A stretch of 64,000 bases of DNA from Flavobacterium sp. CFS9 (GCF_041154745.1 NZ_AP031573.1:1364001-1428000); one strand, 5' to 3'; numbered from the stretch's first letter, positions 9,056 to 17,925 are shown. Notes: a model not told the origin generated them from the letters alone. Numbers and translations: made by a program.

Positions 9056-9102
9056 AAATTCCAAATTTCAACTTTAGAGTTGAGATTTGGAATTTTTCTT
9101 TT
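9056..9102 (+). terminator. Terminator after hemD
   Basis: AAATTCCAAATTTCAACT (9057-9074) pairs with AGTTGAGATTTGGAATTT (9079-9096) with one mismatch, followed by a T-rich tail. Confidence 0.8.
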
Positions 9103-9220
9103 TGACCAAAATCCTACCCTAATCTATTTGTCAAAATCTTAAAAACTTTAAGAAAGAGAAAAGCGCAATATTTTCAGCTTCCATCCAGACTTTGGAATTT
9201 TATTTTCAAATCATTTTGAG

Positions 9221-9228
9221 TACATTTG
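9221..9228 (+). promoter_or_regulatory. -7 element of the Lrp-family gene
   Basis: TACATTTG matches TAnnTTTG, 51 bases upstream of the ATG at 9279. Confidence 0.5.
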
Positions 9229-9278
9229 ATTTACAACTACAATCAAATAACTGAATTTAGTTTCAAATCAAAACTCCA

Positions 9279-9749
9279 ATGAAAATCAACTCCCTTATTA
9301 TCGAAATTGACGGTATTGACAAAGAAATCCTGCGCTATTTAATGGACGATGCCCGAAAACCCATTTTGCAAATCGCCAACAAAATAGGTATTTCCGGAGC
9401 TGCGATTCATCAGCGATTAAAAAAACTGGAACAATCGGGTGTTATTTCAGGCTCTAAATTTACCGTTAACCCAAAAGTATTGGGATACAACACCATGGCC
9501 TTTGTTGGGGTTTACCTGGACAAAGCCTCCAGAAACTCTGAAGCGGTAAAAGATCTAAAAAAAATCCCCGAAGTTTTAGAATGCCACTACACCACCGGAA
9601 ACTGGTCGGTATTGATCAAAATCATCTGTCGCGATAACGAACACCTAATGCAACTTTTAAATACCAAAATTCAGGCAATAGAAGGTGTTTCCAGAACAGA
9701 AACCTTTATTTCACTGGATCAACAGATTGACAGGCAGATTCAGCTTTAA
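9279..9749 (+). CDS. Lrp/AsnC family transcriptional regulator
   Basis: This 156-residue protein has the two-domain Lrp layout. An N-terminal winged helix-turn-helix (IDGIDKEILRYLMDDARKPI, then IANKIGISGAAIHQRLKKL) is followed by the RAM ligand-binding domain (VLGYNTMAFVGVYL, with VLECHYTTGNWSVLIKI). Such proteins form octamers that respond to amino acids. The ligand is not evident. The gene is alone on this strand and diverges from no close neighbour. Confidence 0.9.
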   Translation: MKINSLIIEIDGIDKEILRYLMDDARKPILQIANKIGISGAAIHQRLKKLEQSGVISGSKFTVNPKVLGYNTMAFVGVYLDKASRNSEAVKDLKKIPEVLECHYTTGNWSVLIKIICRDNEHLMQLLNTKIQAIEGVSRTETFISLDQQIDRQIQL

Positions 9750-9806
9750 AAAACAAAATCCCAATCTTTGAAATTCCAAATTCCAAAGTGATTTACTCAA
9801 AGTTTC

Positions 9807-9849
9807 CGCCACGAATTCACTAAATATTTAAATTCCTTGTGAATTCGGC
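9807..9849. repeat. Inverted repeat with CACGAATTCAC arms
   Basis: CGCCACGAATTCAC on the left and GTGAATTCGGCG on the right are inverse complements with a two-base gap. Related arms occur at 40219-40307 and 57689-57749. Confidence 0.5.
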
Positions 9850-9852
9850 GCG

Positions 9853-9914
<62 letters not shown>

Positions 9915-9934
9915 AAAATTTGAATTTTATATCT

Positions 9935-10621
9935 TTAATTCCTTCTGCTTCCGGAATAAATCGAGATATAGTATAACAGCGTTGCGATCGATCCAATAGC
10001 AGCTACAACATAAGTTCTGGCAGCCCATTTCAACGCATCCTTAGCTCCCGCCTGTTCTTGCTGCGTCAGCATATTTTTATTCTTCAGCCAGGCCAATGCT
10101 CTGTTACTGGCATCATATTCTACCGGCAGCGTAATAATCGTAAATAACGTTGTTGCAGCAAAAATGATAATTCCTATCAGCAGTAGCCCCGGAAAGGTTC
10201 TGATCATTAAAATTCCGGCTAATAAAATCCATTGTACATAATTGGATGCAACACTTACAATTGGCACTAATCTGGAGCGCATTGTCAACCACTCATAACC
10301 AACAGCGTGCTGTACCGCATGACCACATTCGTGTGCAGCCACAGCAGCCGCAGCCGCATTGCGTTCGTTGTAAACTACCTCGCTTAAATTTACGGTTTTG
10401 TCTGCGGGATTATAATGATCTGTTAACTGACCAGGTGTCGAAATAACACGAACGTCTCTAATTCCATTATCTACCAGCATCTTTTCGGCGATTTCGGCGC
10501 CACTCATTCCATTTCTTAATTGTAACTTAGAATACTGCTCGAATTTACTCTTGAGCCTTGAACTCACTATCCAGCTGAACAACATAATTGCTCCGGCAAG
10601 AATTAAATATCCACTTCCCAT
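9935..10621 (-). CDS. Zinc metallopeptidase, YugP family
   Basis: This 228-residue membrane protein carries the zinc motif HECGH in AAHECGHAVQHAVGY (about residues 96-110), as in the neutral zinc metallopeptidase family typified by YugP. An N-terminal segment (GYLILAGAIMLFSWIV) and two or three later segments (around residues 125-165 and 205-225) are hydrophobic. The active site would face the cytoplasm or membrane; substrates are unknown. The ATG at 10621 gives the conserved short start before the first membrane segment. Confidence 0.85.
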   Translation of the reverse strand: MGSGYLILAGAIMLFSWIVSSRLKSKFEQYSKLQLRNGMSGAEIAEKMLVDNGIRDVRVISTPGQLTDHYNPADKTVNLSEVVYNERNAAAAAVAAHECGHAVQHAVGYEWLTMRSRLVPIVSVASNYVQWILLAGILMIRTFPGLLLIGIIIFAATTLFTIITLPVEYDASNRALAWLKNKNMLTQQEQAGAKDALKWAARTYVVAAIGSIATLLYYISIYSGSRRN

Positions 10622-10688
10622 ATCTTTGTTTTTTTTTGATTGATTACTAAATTTACAGAACAAACCGCAAATTCTGAACCAAATTCAA

Positions 10689-10711
10689 AAAATGTCATTT
10701 TGACATTTTAG
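10689..10711 (-). terminator. Terminator after the sigma factor operon
   Basis: AAAATGTCA (10689-10697) and TGACATTTT (10701-10709) form a perfect hairpin. Read on the minus strand it is followed by a short T run, 47 bases after the last gene of the operon. Confidence 0.55.
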
Positions 10712-10757
10712 CGTCAGGATATTTCTCAAGCAACTTTACAAAAACTAAAAAACCTCT

Positions 10758-11354
10758 CTACAACTCCAGTTGCTTATTGACTTCTTCAAATTTCCCGATC
10801 AGATCGTTGATTTTTGCTTGTTGTTTGTTAATTTGTTTCGGACGAATGTAAAACCAGTTCACTCCTATCCAAAGCAATACCACTCCATATGTTAGCAACG
10901 CATAAACAAGAGTCATTCTCAAAGTATACTCGTACATATACAAGCCAATCCCGACACCCAATAAAATGAAGTATAAACTCAAAATCGTCGACTGCATAAA
11001 CTGCTGCTTTTTTCGGATTAGAATCAAGCGTTGCAGATACTCCTGATTGGATTGTGTGGTATCGATATTTTTATAACCAGCCAGCAATCCGTTATAAACA
11101 CCAACATACATTATCATCGCCAAAATCACCAGTACAATTCCTATTTTCGTAGAAATAAATTCCGGTTGATAATAATACCAGACAAAAACAATAAATGCGG
11201 TAGTTGCGAAAAGCAGCATATTGGTAATCCACAGATGGCGAAGGCCAGCCGCTTTAAATTCTTTCAATCTTCCCAATAAGTCTTTCATATCGGGCTGATT
11301 TACGGATTGTTTTTTCCACAAATCTTTGAAGTCTATATTGTTATTTTGGTCCAT
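10758..11354 (-). CDS. Membrane protein co-encoded with an ECF sigma factor (putative anti-sigma role)
   Basis: This 198-residue protein has a soluble N-terminal part of about 40 residues, then four predicted membrane segments (around 41-60, 70-90, 120-138, 145-165), and a charged C-terminal coiled region. Its start codon overlaps the last 14 bases of the ECF sigma gene, a translational-coupling arrangement typical of sigma/anti-sigma pairs. It lacks an obvious zinc anti-sigma motif, so the anti-sigma role is inferred only from position. It is the last gene of the operon. Confidence 0.6.
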   Translation of the reverse strand: MDQNNNIDFKDLWKKQSVNQPDMKDLLGRLKEFKAAGLRHLWITNMLLFATTAFIVFVWYYYQPEFISTKIGIVLVILAMIMYVGVYNGLLAGYKNIDTTQSNQEYLQRLILIRKKQQFMQSTILSLYFILLGVGIGLYMYEYTLRMTLVYALLTYGVVLLWIGVNWFYIRPKQINKQQAKINDLIGKFEEVNKQLEL

Positions 11355-11814
11355 TTTCCTTAAATTTTTGAGTCAGTTTTTCCTTTATCCTGTGAATTTT
11401 CACTCTTGTATTTGCTTCCGAAAGCCCCACAATTTTAGCAATTTCCGCCTGCTTTACCTCCTCAAGTTCTAGCGAAATAATAATACGTTCCGTTTCAGGC
11501 AATTCAGCAATACACTGGTACAAAAACTGGATTTGCGGTTCTAACGATTGTTGTTTCTCTTCCTGCAAATTCACCGGAAGATCTGATTTAAGAAAACGTT
11601 TTTCTTTTTCGATTTGCCGCAAACAGTTATTAGAAGCTATCCTAAAAATCCATGTTCCTATGCCGGACTCATTTCTAAAAGTGTCCAGTTTTTGCCAGAC
11701 AATAACAAAAGTCTCCTGAGCCAAATCCTGAGCAATATCATAATCGTTGACAAAACCCATGCAAAGCCTGAAAATTCTATCCCAATACGTTTTATAGATA
11801 ACTTCAAATTCCAT
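11341..11814 (-). CDS. ECF-type RNA polymerase sigma factor
   Basis: This 157-residue protein has region 2 (IAQDLAQETFVIVWQKLDTF, about residues 27-46, with GTWIFRIASNNCLRQIE) and region 4 (QAEIAKIVGLSEANTRVKIHR, about 125-145), and lacks regions 1 and 3, which defines the ECF group. It should direct RNA polymerase to a small regulon in response to an envelope or other signal. It starts five bases after the alpha/beta hydrolase stop and overlaps the membrane protein gene. Confidence 0.9.
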   Translation of the reverse strand: MEFEVIYKTYWDRIFRLCMGFVNDYDIAQDLAQETFVIVWQKLDTFRNESGIGTWIFRIASNNCLRQIEKEKRFLKSDLPVNLQEEKQQSLEPQIQFLYQCIAELPETERIIISLELEEVKQAEIAKIVGLSEANTRVKIHRIKEKLTQKFKENGPK

Positions 11815-11819
11815 TAGTA

Positions 11820-12665
11820 CTATTTTACGAAATTATTCACCTGATTTAAATACCACGCTGCATCATCATACATAATAAAGTGTAACCCTTTACCGGCATA
11901 TTGAAAATTAGCCTTTTTTAAATTTTGATACTGTCCTTCAATAGCAGGTTTTAAATTTACAAAATAAGATTCCAGTAAAATTAATGAAGGACATTTTACT
12001 TGTGAGATTTTTTCTCTTAAATCGGTATTAGAAAAATCACAATACATTTCGGCAAATGTTTTTCTGTCTGATTTTACACTCCAGTCTACTATCATATCGA
12101 TTTTTGAAGCGTCCTGAACCAGTCTTGGCATTGTTTTTTTCTGCATGTCTAAAAACTGAGGCTCCGTCATAGCTGTCATCTGGTTCACCATTGACGAACA
12201 GTCGTTATTTTCTTTTGATTTAAAATTAGGATCCATCAGAGCTGCCATACACGGAAGTGCGTCTACTACAACAATTTTACCTACCAATTCCGGGTAATCT
12301 GCTGCTAAAGCCAATGCAAATCCCCCACCCATACTGTGACCAATTACAATTGGCTTTTCGATTTTATTTGTTTTAATGAAGTCTGCAATTTCAGTTTCCC
12401 AATTTTTGAAGCTTGCATTTGGCTGTGGTTTCACTCCGGCAAAACCTGCCATCGTAAGTGTGTAACAAGTATGATCTTTTTCTAAACTAGCTCTGGTATC
12501 CTTCCACACATCTCCTGATGAAGCAAATCCAGGGATAAATACTACGGCTTGTTTTCCTTTTCCGGTTTTAAGAACTTCAAACGGATATTGTTTGTTTTGT
12601 GCAAATACATTTAAACATACTGCTGAAAATAATAAGGCGATAACTAAGATGATATACTTTTTCAT
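11820..12665 (-). CDS. Secreted alpha/beta hydrolase
   Basis: This 281-residue protein begins with a Sec signal peptide (residues 1-22, ending VFAQN). It then has the alpha/beta-hydrolase core: oxyanion strand VVFIPGFASSG, nucleophile elbow IGHSMGGG (Ser111), and the likely catalytic histidine in GKGLHFIMYDD near the C terminus. The acid is probably in the region SLILLESYF and could not be fixed. Substrate unknown; it is likely periplasmic. It leads an operon with an ECF sigma factor, so its product may feed the signal or it may belong to the regulon. Confidence 0.8.
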   Translation of the reverse strand: MKKYIILVIALLFSAVCLNVFAQNKQYPFEVLKTGKGKQAVVFIPGFASSGDVWKDTRASLEKDHTCYTLTMAGFAGVKPQPNASFKNWETEIADFIKTNKIEKPIVIGHSMGGGFALALAADYPELVGKIVVVDALPCMAALMDPNFKSKENNDCSSMVNQMTAMTEPQFLDMQKKTMPRLVQDASKIDMIVDWSVKSDRKTFAEMYCDFSNTDLREKISQVKCPSLILLESYFVNLKPAIEGQYQNLKKANFQYAGKGLHFIMYDDAAWYLNQVNNFVK

Positions 12666-13225
12666 GATAAATAATTTTAAATGGTTTAATAGTTAAATTC
12701 GCCTTTTGGATACGAGATGTTTTAAAATGTTACAGATTATTTTGAAAAAAATAAATTTCACTCTCAAAAATTCAGATTTTAACCTCAGTTCACAAGCTCG
12801 AACCCTCCGTTTTTACTGAGGCTAAGACACTCGAGAACATTAGTTATTTTTTTTTTTAAAAAATTATCTTTTCACGTTGCTGTATCAATTCGGGTCAACA
12901 CAAAAAACTATAAAACGGGGTTTGCCTAAAATATGTATGTTCCGCTCCCCTGGAGCTTTTTGATGCCGGAAAATTGCATTTTCTACAGATATTTCGCTCC
13001 GCTGGAGCTGTTTCAAAAAAGCATTCACCCCTAGCTTTTGTCCTTTCGACGGAGGAGAAACCGCACTTGAAACTCCGCAAAAAATATCTCCAATCTTTGT
13101 CGAATCTTTTGTGTGATTTACTCCGTCTATTCGCTATCGCTCGAGTCTCCTTTCGGCCGAAAAGACAAACTAAACGCAAAAAACAATTCATGTAATTCGC
13201 AGCAAAATTTAAAGCACAAAAAAAA
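12666..13225. repeat. Long intergenic region with degenerate repeats
   Basis: No convincing gene lies here. It holds an inverted pair around CCTCAGT/ACTGAGG (from about 12783), an 11-T run followed by A (12847-12863), two copies of the 13-base palindromic box GCTCC(C/G)CTGGAGC at 12954-12966 and 12996-13008, and, from 13040, a worn relative of the 99-bp inverted repeat at 34185. The reading frames on both strands read through these repeats and look accidental. Confidence 0.55.
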
Positions 13226-13262
13226 ACCCAAACCCCAACAGAAGTTGGAATTTGGGATTTAA
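13226..13262 (-). terminator. Terminator of leuS
   Basis: CCCAAACCCCAAC (13227-13239) and GTTGGAATTTGGG (13244-13256) form a hairpin with few mismatches. On the minus strand it is followed by a run of nine T. It belongs to the same family as the hairpins at 9881 and 27124. Confidence 0.75.
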
Positions 13263-13283
13263 AAATATTGGGATTTAAAATTA

Positions 13284-16199
13284 TTACCCTACCAGATTAA
13301 TGATTTTACCGGGAACAATAATTACTTTATTTGGTGTTCTTCCTTCTAACTGACGTAAAGTTCTTTCGTCTTTCATGACAATTTCTTCGATCTGCTCTTT
13401 CGTTAAATCCAAAGGCAGTTCGATCGTAAAACGCATTTTACCATTGAAAGAAACCGGATATTCTTTATTGGTTTCTATTAAATGTTTAGGTTCAAAAACA
13501 GGAAAATCAACTGCTGCTATTGATTCTTTATTCCCTAATTGCAACCATAATTCCTCTGCAATATGCGGTGCATAAGGAGAAACTAAAATTGCTAACGGTT
13601 CCAAAATTGCTCTCGAATGACAGTTTTGCGCAGACAATTCATTCACACAAATCATAAACTGAGAAACAGAGGTATTGAAAGAAAAACTCTCGATGTCTTC
13701 TGCTACTTTTTTGATGGTTTTATGCAATGATTTTAAATTGTCTTTTGTTGGTTCGTCGTTGTTTACGATTAAACCATTATCATCAAAGTACAATCTCCAT
13801 AACTTTTTAAGGAAACCAAATACTCCCGAAATACCAGCCGTATTCCAAGGTTTTGCCTGCTCTAACGGCCCTAAGAACATTTCGTACAAACGCAAGGTAT
13901 CGGCTCCGTATTCGTTACAAATATCATCCGGCGTTACCACATTGTAATATGATTTCGACATTTTCTCGACTTCACGTCCAACGATATATTTTCCGTTCTC
14001 GTCAAAAATAAATTCTGCCGTATTAAAATCTTCTCTCCAGTTTTTAAATCTTTCTACGTCCAATTCATCCGAAGAATTTACAAAATTAACGTCCACACGA
14101 AGCGGCTGTACATTCTGATCTCCGATTTTATTCTTCGAAACAAAAGTATTTGTTCCTTCTAATCTATACACATAAGCTGTCGTCCCTAAAATCATTCCCT
14201 GATTGATCAGTTTTTTGAATGGTTCTTCGGTTGGAGCAAAACCTTTGTCTTTTAAGAATTTGTTCCAAAAACGGGAATACAATAAGTGTCCGGTTGCGTG
14301 CTCGCTTCCTCCGATATACAAATCAACACTTTCCCAATAAGCCAAGGCTTCTTTGCTTGCAAATTCATTTTCGTTGTGTGCATCCATGTAACGCATCCAG
14401 TACCATGAACTTCCTGCCCAACCCGGCATGGTGTTCAATTCTAATGGAAATACCGTTGCATGATCTACTAAATCGGTATTGACAACTTTATTATTTGTTG
14501 TGTCCCAAGCCCAAACCGCTGCATTTCCTAATGGAGGTAAACCGTCTTCGGTTGGTAAATATTTCTCTACTTCAGGCAAAATGATTGGCAAATGCTGTGT
14601 ATCAATCATTTTTGGAAGACCATTCACATAATACACAGGGAATGGCTCACCCCAATAACGCTGACGGGAGAAAACTGCATCACGCAAACGGTAATTGGTT
14701 TTTCCAATTCCCTGTCCTAATTTTTCTAACGCCGTAATAGCAGCCTGAGTAGCTTCTTTATAATTTAATCCGTTTAAGAAATCAGAATTGGCAATTTCAA
14801 CGTTGTCTTTCGAACCATAAGCGGCTTCAGAAATATCAACGTTGGCAAAAATATTTTTGATTTCCTGCATTCCGTTCTGACCTTTAAAGAAATTTGCAAA
14901 AGCATAATCTCTTTCATCTCCGCAAGGAACAGCCATTACAGCACCTGTTCCGTATCCGGCCAAAACATAATCACCAATCCAAACCGGAATTGGCTCTTTC
15001 GTAAATGGGTGCTCTGCATAAGCTCCTGTAAATACTCCCGAAATGGTTTTTACATCGGCCATACGCTCACGCTCGGAACGTTTTGCTGTTTTTTCGATAT
15101 AGGCTTCAACCGCCTCTTTTTGTTCCGGAGTTGTAATTTTAGCCACCAAATCATGTTCCGGTGCCAAAGTCATAAAAGTCACTCCAAAGATGGTATCAGG
15201 ACGAGTGGTAAATACCTCAATAAAATTTGTTTCAGGTTTCACGTTTAAAGTTTCCTGACTTTGTGCATCAAGCTGAAACTTGGAACCTAAAACTTGAAAC
15301 TTCACTAATGCTCCAACCGATTTCCCAATCCAGTTTCTTTGGGATTCTTTGATAGACTCACTCCAGTCAATTTCATTTAAACCTTGAAGCAAACGCTCTG
15401 CATAAGCAGAAATACGCATACTCCATTGGGTCATTTTTTTACGAATTACCGGAAATCCTCCACGTTCTGAAACGCCGTTTACAATTTCATCATTAGCTAA
15501 AACGGTTCCTAAACCAGGGCACCAGTTTACTTCTGTTTCTGCCAGGTAGGTCATTCTGTACTTCAAAAGAATTTCTTCTTTTTGATCATCAGAATACGAT
15601 TTCCATTCTTCTGCTGTGAAAATCGCAATATTATCGTCGCAAACTGCTTCTACTAATTTATTTCCCTGTTCTTCAAAAACACCTATTAACTCTGTAATAT
15701 CAAATGCTTTTTCCTGTCTTTCACAATACCAGGAATTGAACAACTGAATGAAAATCCATTGTGTATGTTTATAATAGTCCGGATTTGAAGTTCGAACTTC
15801 ACGCCCCCAATCAAATGAAAATCCAATTTTATCCAACTGTTTTCTATATCCTGCAATTTGTTTTCCTTCTTTATCTACTCCACCGTCAATATTAACACGC
15901 GTGGTATCTTCCGGACGCTGTCCGGTTTGAATTGCATACTGTTCTGCCGGCAATCCAAAACTGTCGTACCCCATTGGATGCAAAACATTAAAACCCTGAT
16001 GTCTTTTGAAACGAGAATAAACATCTGAGGCAATATAACCCAGCGGATGTCCTACGTGTAATCCTGCCCCGGAAGGGTAAGGAAACATGTCCAACACATA
16101 ATGTTTGGGTTTTTCAGAATTATTCTTTGCTGCAAAAATTTGGTTTTCGGCCCAATATTTTTGCCATTTGGCTTCTATTTCGTTTGGATTGTATTTCAT
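13284..16199 (-). CDS. leuS: Leucyl-tRNA synthetase with an in-frame repeat-derived insertion
   Basis: This 971-residue class I synthetase charges tRNA-Leu. It has the HIGH-type motif HVGH (residues 48-51), the CP1 editing domain starting at the threonine-rich TTRPDTIFG, and KMSKS (about 743-747), followed by the anticodon-binding domain. Residues about 300-324 (VLGSKFQ...NVKPET) are encoded by a 72-bp palindromic sequence that resembles an intergenic repeat elsewhere in this window. It falls in the linker just before the editing domain, where family members usually have only a short loop. The frame is kept, so the enzyme is probably functional. Confidence 0.95.
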   Translation of the reverse strand: MKYNPNEIEAKWQKYWAENQIFAAKNNSEKPKHYVLDMFPYPSGAGLHVGHPLGYIASDVYSRFKRHQGFNVLHPMGYDSFGLPAEQYAIQTGQRPEDTTRVNIDGGVDKEGKQIAGYRKQLDKIGFSFDWGREVRTSNPDYYKHTQWIFIQLFNSWYCERQEKAFDITELIGVFEEQGNKLVEAVCDDNIAIFTAEEWKSYSDDQKEEILLKYRMTYLAETEVNWCPGLGTVLANDEIVNGVSERGGFPVIRKKMTQWSMRISAYAERLLQGLNEIDWSESIKESQRNWIGKSVGALVKFQVLGSKFQLDAQSQETLNVKPETNFIEVFTTRPDTIFGVTFMTLAPEHDLVAKITTPEQKEAVEAYIEKTAKRSERERMADVKTISGVFTGAYAEHPFTKEPIPVWIGDYVLAGYGTGAVMAVPCGDERDYAFANFFKGQNGMQEIKNIFANVDISEAAYGSKDNVEIANSDFLNGLNYKEATQAAITALEKLGQGIGKTNYRLRDAVFSRQRYWGEPFPVYYVNGLPKMIDTQHLPIILPEVEKYLPTEDGLPPLGNAAVWAWDTTNNKVVNTDLVDHATVFPLELNTMPGWAGSSWYWMRYMDAHNENEFASKEALAYWESVDLYIGGSEHATGHLLYSRFWNKFLKDKGFAPTEEPFKKLINQGMILGTTAYVYRLEGTNTFVSKNKIGDQNVQPLRVDVNFVNSSDELDVERFKNWREDFNTAEFIFDENGKYIVGREVEKMSKSYYNVVTPDDICNEYGADTLRLYEMFLGPLEQAKPWNTAGISGVFGFLKKLWRLYFDDNGLIVNNDEPTKDNLKSLHKTIKKVAEDIESFSFNTSVSQFMICVNELSAQNCHSRAILEPLAILVSPYAPHIAEELWLQLGNKESIAAVDFPVFEPKHLIETNKEYPVSFNGKMRFTIELPLDLTKEQIEEIVMKDERTLRQLEGRTPNKVIIVPGKIINLVG
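15229..15300. repeat. Palindromic repeat inside leuS
   Basis: The left arm begins GTTTCAGGTTTCACG and the right arm ends CTAAAACTTGAAAC; the arms are imperfect inverse complements. The same palindrome type is at 35978-36040, where it is intergenic. The length here is exactly 72 bases, a multiple of three. Confidence 0.7.
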
Positions 16200-16202
16200 T
16201 TT

Positions 16203-16241
16203 GTGAGTTGCTGAGTTACGGTGTAACTGAGTTGCTAAGTG
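16203..16241. repeat. Short-unit GAGTTGCTAAG-type repeat
   Basis: Units GAGTTGCT, GAGTTACG, TAACTGA, GTTGCTAAG recur with variation between leuS and its promoter. A related run is at 35923-35954. Confidence 0.4.
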
Positions 16242-16266
16242 TTAATGCATTATGTAAATAAGATCG

Positions 16267-16297
16267 CAAATTTACATTTATTACAGATTGTAACAAA
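16267..16297 (-). promoter_or_regulatory. Promoter of leuS
   Basis: TAAATTTG on the minus strand (16274-16267) matches the -7 consensus, and a TTG at 16297-16295 lies 20 bases upstream. Together they are the clearest -33/-7 pair in this window with tyrS. The leader to the ATG at 16199 is about 60 bases and includes the GAGTTGCT repeat. Confidence 0.7.
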
Positions 16298-16355
16298 AGT
16301 ATTTTAATACATAAAAATAAATTATAATTTACCTAATTGGCTATAATTATTTTTA

Positions 16356-16491
16356 AACACATAGAAACATAGATTTAAAACTCTCGAAAAGGCGTTTCAC
16401 TTGTTTAAAACATACAGAGACCACTATGTGTTAGAAACATGTTTCTTTTACAATATTTTAAACACCTACAATCTATGTTTCTATGTGTTAA
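16356..16491. repeat. Inverted repeat element between leuS and ftsX
   Basis: AACACATAGAAACATAGATT (16356-16375) is the near-perfect inverse complement of AATCTATGTTTCTATGTGTT (16470-16489). Between them are internal copies of the same motif (CACTATGTGTTAGAAACATG). There is no credible gene inside; the whole element could fold into a long hairpin. Together with the rest of 16200-16658 this accounts for most of a 459-base gap. Confidence 0.7.
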
Positions 16492-16658
16492 ATTATTTTT
16501 TTTTGTTATTAATCCAGCGGTTTACAATTTCTTCATTTTTATCAATATAAAATACAAGTCTAAAATTGCTTATATTGTACGAAAGTTAAAACTTTGGCCG
16601 TTATTAACTTCATATAAAGAAATTCTTTATTATTTTTACCCCATAATTTAAGCAAACT

Positions 16659-17534
16659 ATGAGTTCTAACTTTGATAAATTTCAAAAGCGCAGGTTAATT
16701 TCCTCTTATTTTTCGGTTGTATTAAGTGTATTTCTGGTTTTATTCCTACTAGGGGTACTAGGATTATTCATTATCAATTCTAAGAAACTGGCTAATGATT
16801 TTAAAGAAAAAATTGCAATGACGGTTTTCTTTAAAAACGAGGCTAATGACAGCGTGATAAAAGCTTTCCATACAGAACTAAAAAGAGCGCCTTTTGCAAG
16901 ATCATTCGTTTATGTAACAAAAGAAAAAGCGGCAAAAGAACACACTGACATTATCGGAGAAGATTTTCTGACTTTCTTAGGTGAGAACCCATTATTGAAT
17001 TCTTACGACATTCACTTAAAAGCGGATTATGTTGAAAGAGACAGCATCCTTAAAATAGAAAGCAAACTACGTCAAAACACCATGATTGAAGATATTGTTT
17101 ACGACAAACAATTGGTTAATCTGGTAAACGACAATATCAAAAAAGTAAGTATGTGGATTTTGATTATCAGTGGTTTCCTTGCGGTTATTGCTGTTCTGTT
17201 AATCAACAGTTCCCTACGTTTATCTATTCATTCGAATCGTTTTATCATCAAAACCATGCAAATGGTGGGTGCCACAAAATCGTTTATCCGTAAGCCATTT
17301 GTAATGCGCAGTGTAAAATTAGGAATGTTAGGTGCAGGTCTTGCTATCATTGCGCTGATCGGACTTCTGTTCTATGTAGAAACTAATTTCCCGGGCTTGG
17401 GTATTTTAGAAGATAAAGCCTTAATCGGATTGGTATTGTTAGCCGTATTCGGATTAGGAGTTTTGATTACCTGGGTAAGTACTCACTTTGCTACACAGCG
17501 TTTCCTAAATTTAAGAACTGACGATCTTTATTAA
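16659..17534 (+). CDS. ftsX: Cell division protein FtsX
   Basis: This 291-residue protein fits FtsX, the membrane partner of the ATPase FtsE in divisome-linked control of peptidoglycan hydrolases. It has an N-terminal membrane segment (about residues 18-41), an extracytoplasmic domain with FVYVTKEKAAKEH, and three C-terminal segments (about 165-187, 220-243, 258-280). The MacB/FtsX permease signature lies around IIKTMQMVGATKSFIRKPFVM. ftsE is not in the window. A weak -7 box (TATTTTTA, 16631-16638) precedes it. It starts the cluster ftsX-DUF3098-uppP-truB. Confidence 0.9.
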   Translation: MSSNFDKFQKRRLISSYFSVVLSVFLVLFLLGVLGLFIINSKKLANDFKEKIAMTVFFKNEANDSVIKAFHTELKRAPFARSFVYVTKEKAAKEHTDIIGEDFLTFLGENPLLNSYDIHLKADYVERDSILKIESKLRQNTMIEDIVYDKQLVNLVNDNIKKVSMWILIISGFLAVIAVLLINSSLRLSIHSNRFIIKTMQMVGATKSFIRKPFVMRSVKLGMLGAGLAIIALIGLLFYVETNFPGLGILEDKALIGLVLLAVFGLGVLITWVSTHFATQRFLNLRTDDLY

Positions 17535-17609
17535 TTTTAGATTTTAGACTGTAGATTTTAGATTAAAAAAAAGGCCTTTGACTGTACTCAGGGTCACAAA
17601 AAAGACAAA

Positions 17610-17861
17610 ATGAAAAACAACAATAAAGAAGAACAAACACCAAAACAAGAATTCCTTTTTGACGGAATTAATTACAAAATTCTATTAATCGGAATTGGAG
17701 TTATTGCCTTAGGCTTTATCCTAATGTCTGGCGGAGGAAGCAACGATCCGAATGTTTTTAATGAAGACGTATTTAACTTCAGACGTATTCGTTTGGCTCC
17801 AACCACAGTTTTAATCGGTTTTGGAATCACCATTTATTCTATTTTCAAAAAATCTAAATAG
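17610..17861 (+). CDS. DUF3098 small membrane protein
   Basis: This 83-residue protein has two membrane segments (about residues 24-41 and 63-80) separated by a loop with SGGGSNDPNVFNEDVFNFRR. It matches the Bacteroidota family DUF3098, which usually sits between ftsX and uppP, as here. The function is unknown; the location suggests a link to division or wall synthesis. Confidence 0.85.
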   Translation: MKNNNKEEQTPKQEFLFDGINYKILLIGIGVIALGFILMSGGGSNDPNVFNEDVFNFRRIRLAPTTVLIGFGITIYSIFKKSK

Positions 17862-17925
17862 ACTCTTTAGAAAACTTAGACGTCTAAGACGTCTAAGAAA
17901 TCTAATAATCTAACAATCATAATAA

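Noticed and set aside
12895..13195. Overlapping frames on both strands in the hydrolase-leuS gap
   Set aside because: They read through degenerate repeats and have no recognisable pattern; the composition is that of repeat DNA.
16439..16651. A 70-residue plus-strand frame before ftsX
   Set aside because: It overlaps the right arm of the inverted repeat at 16356-16491 and the ftsX promoter.
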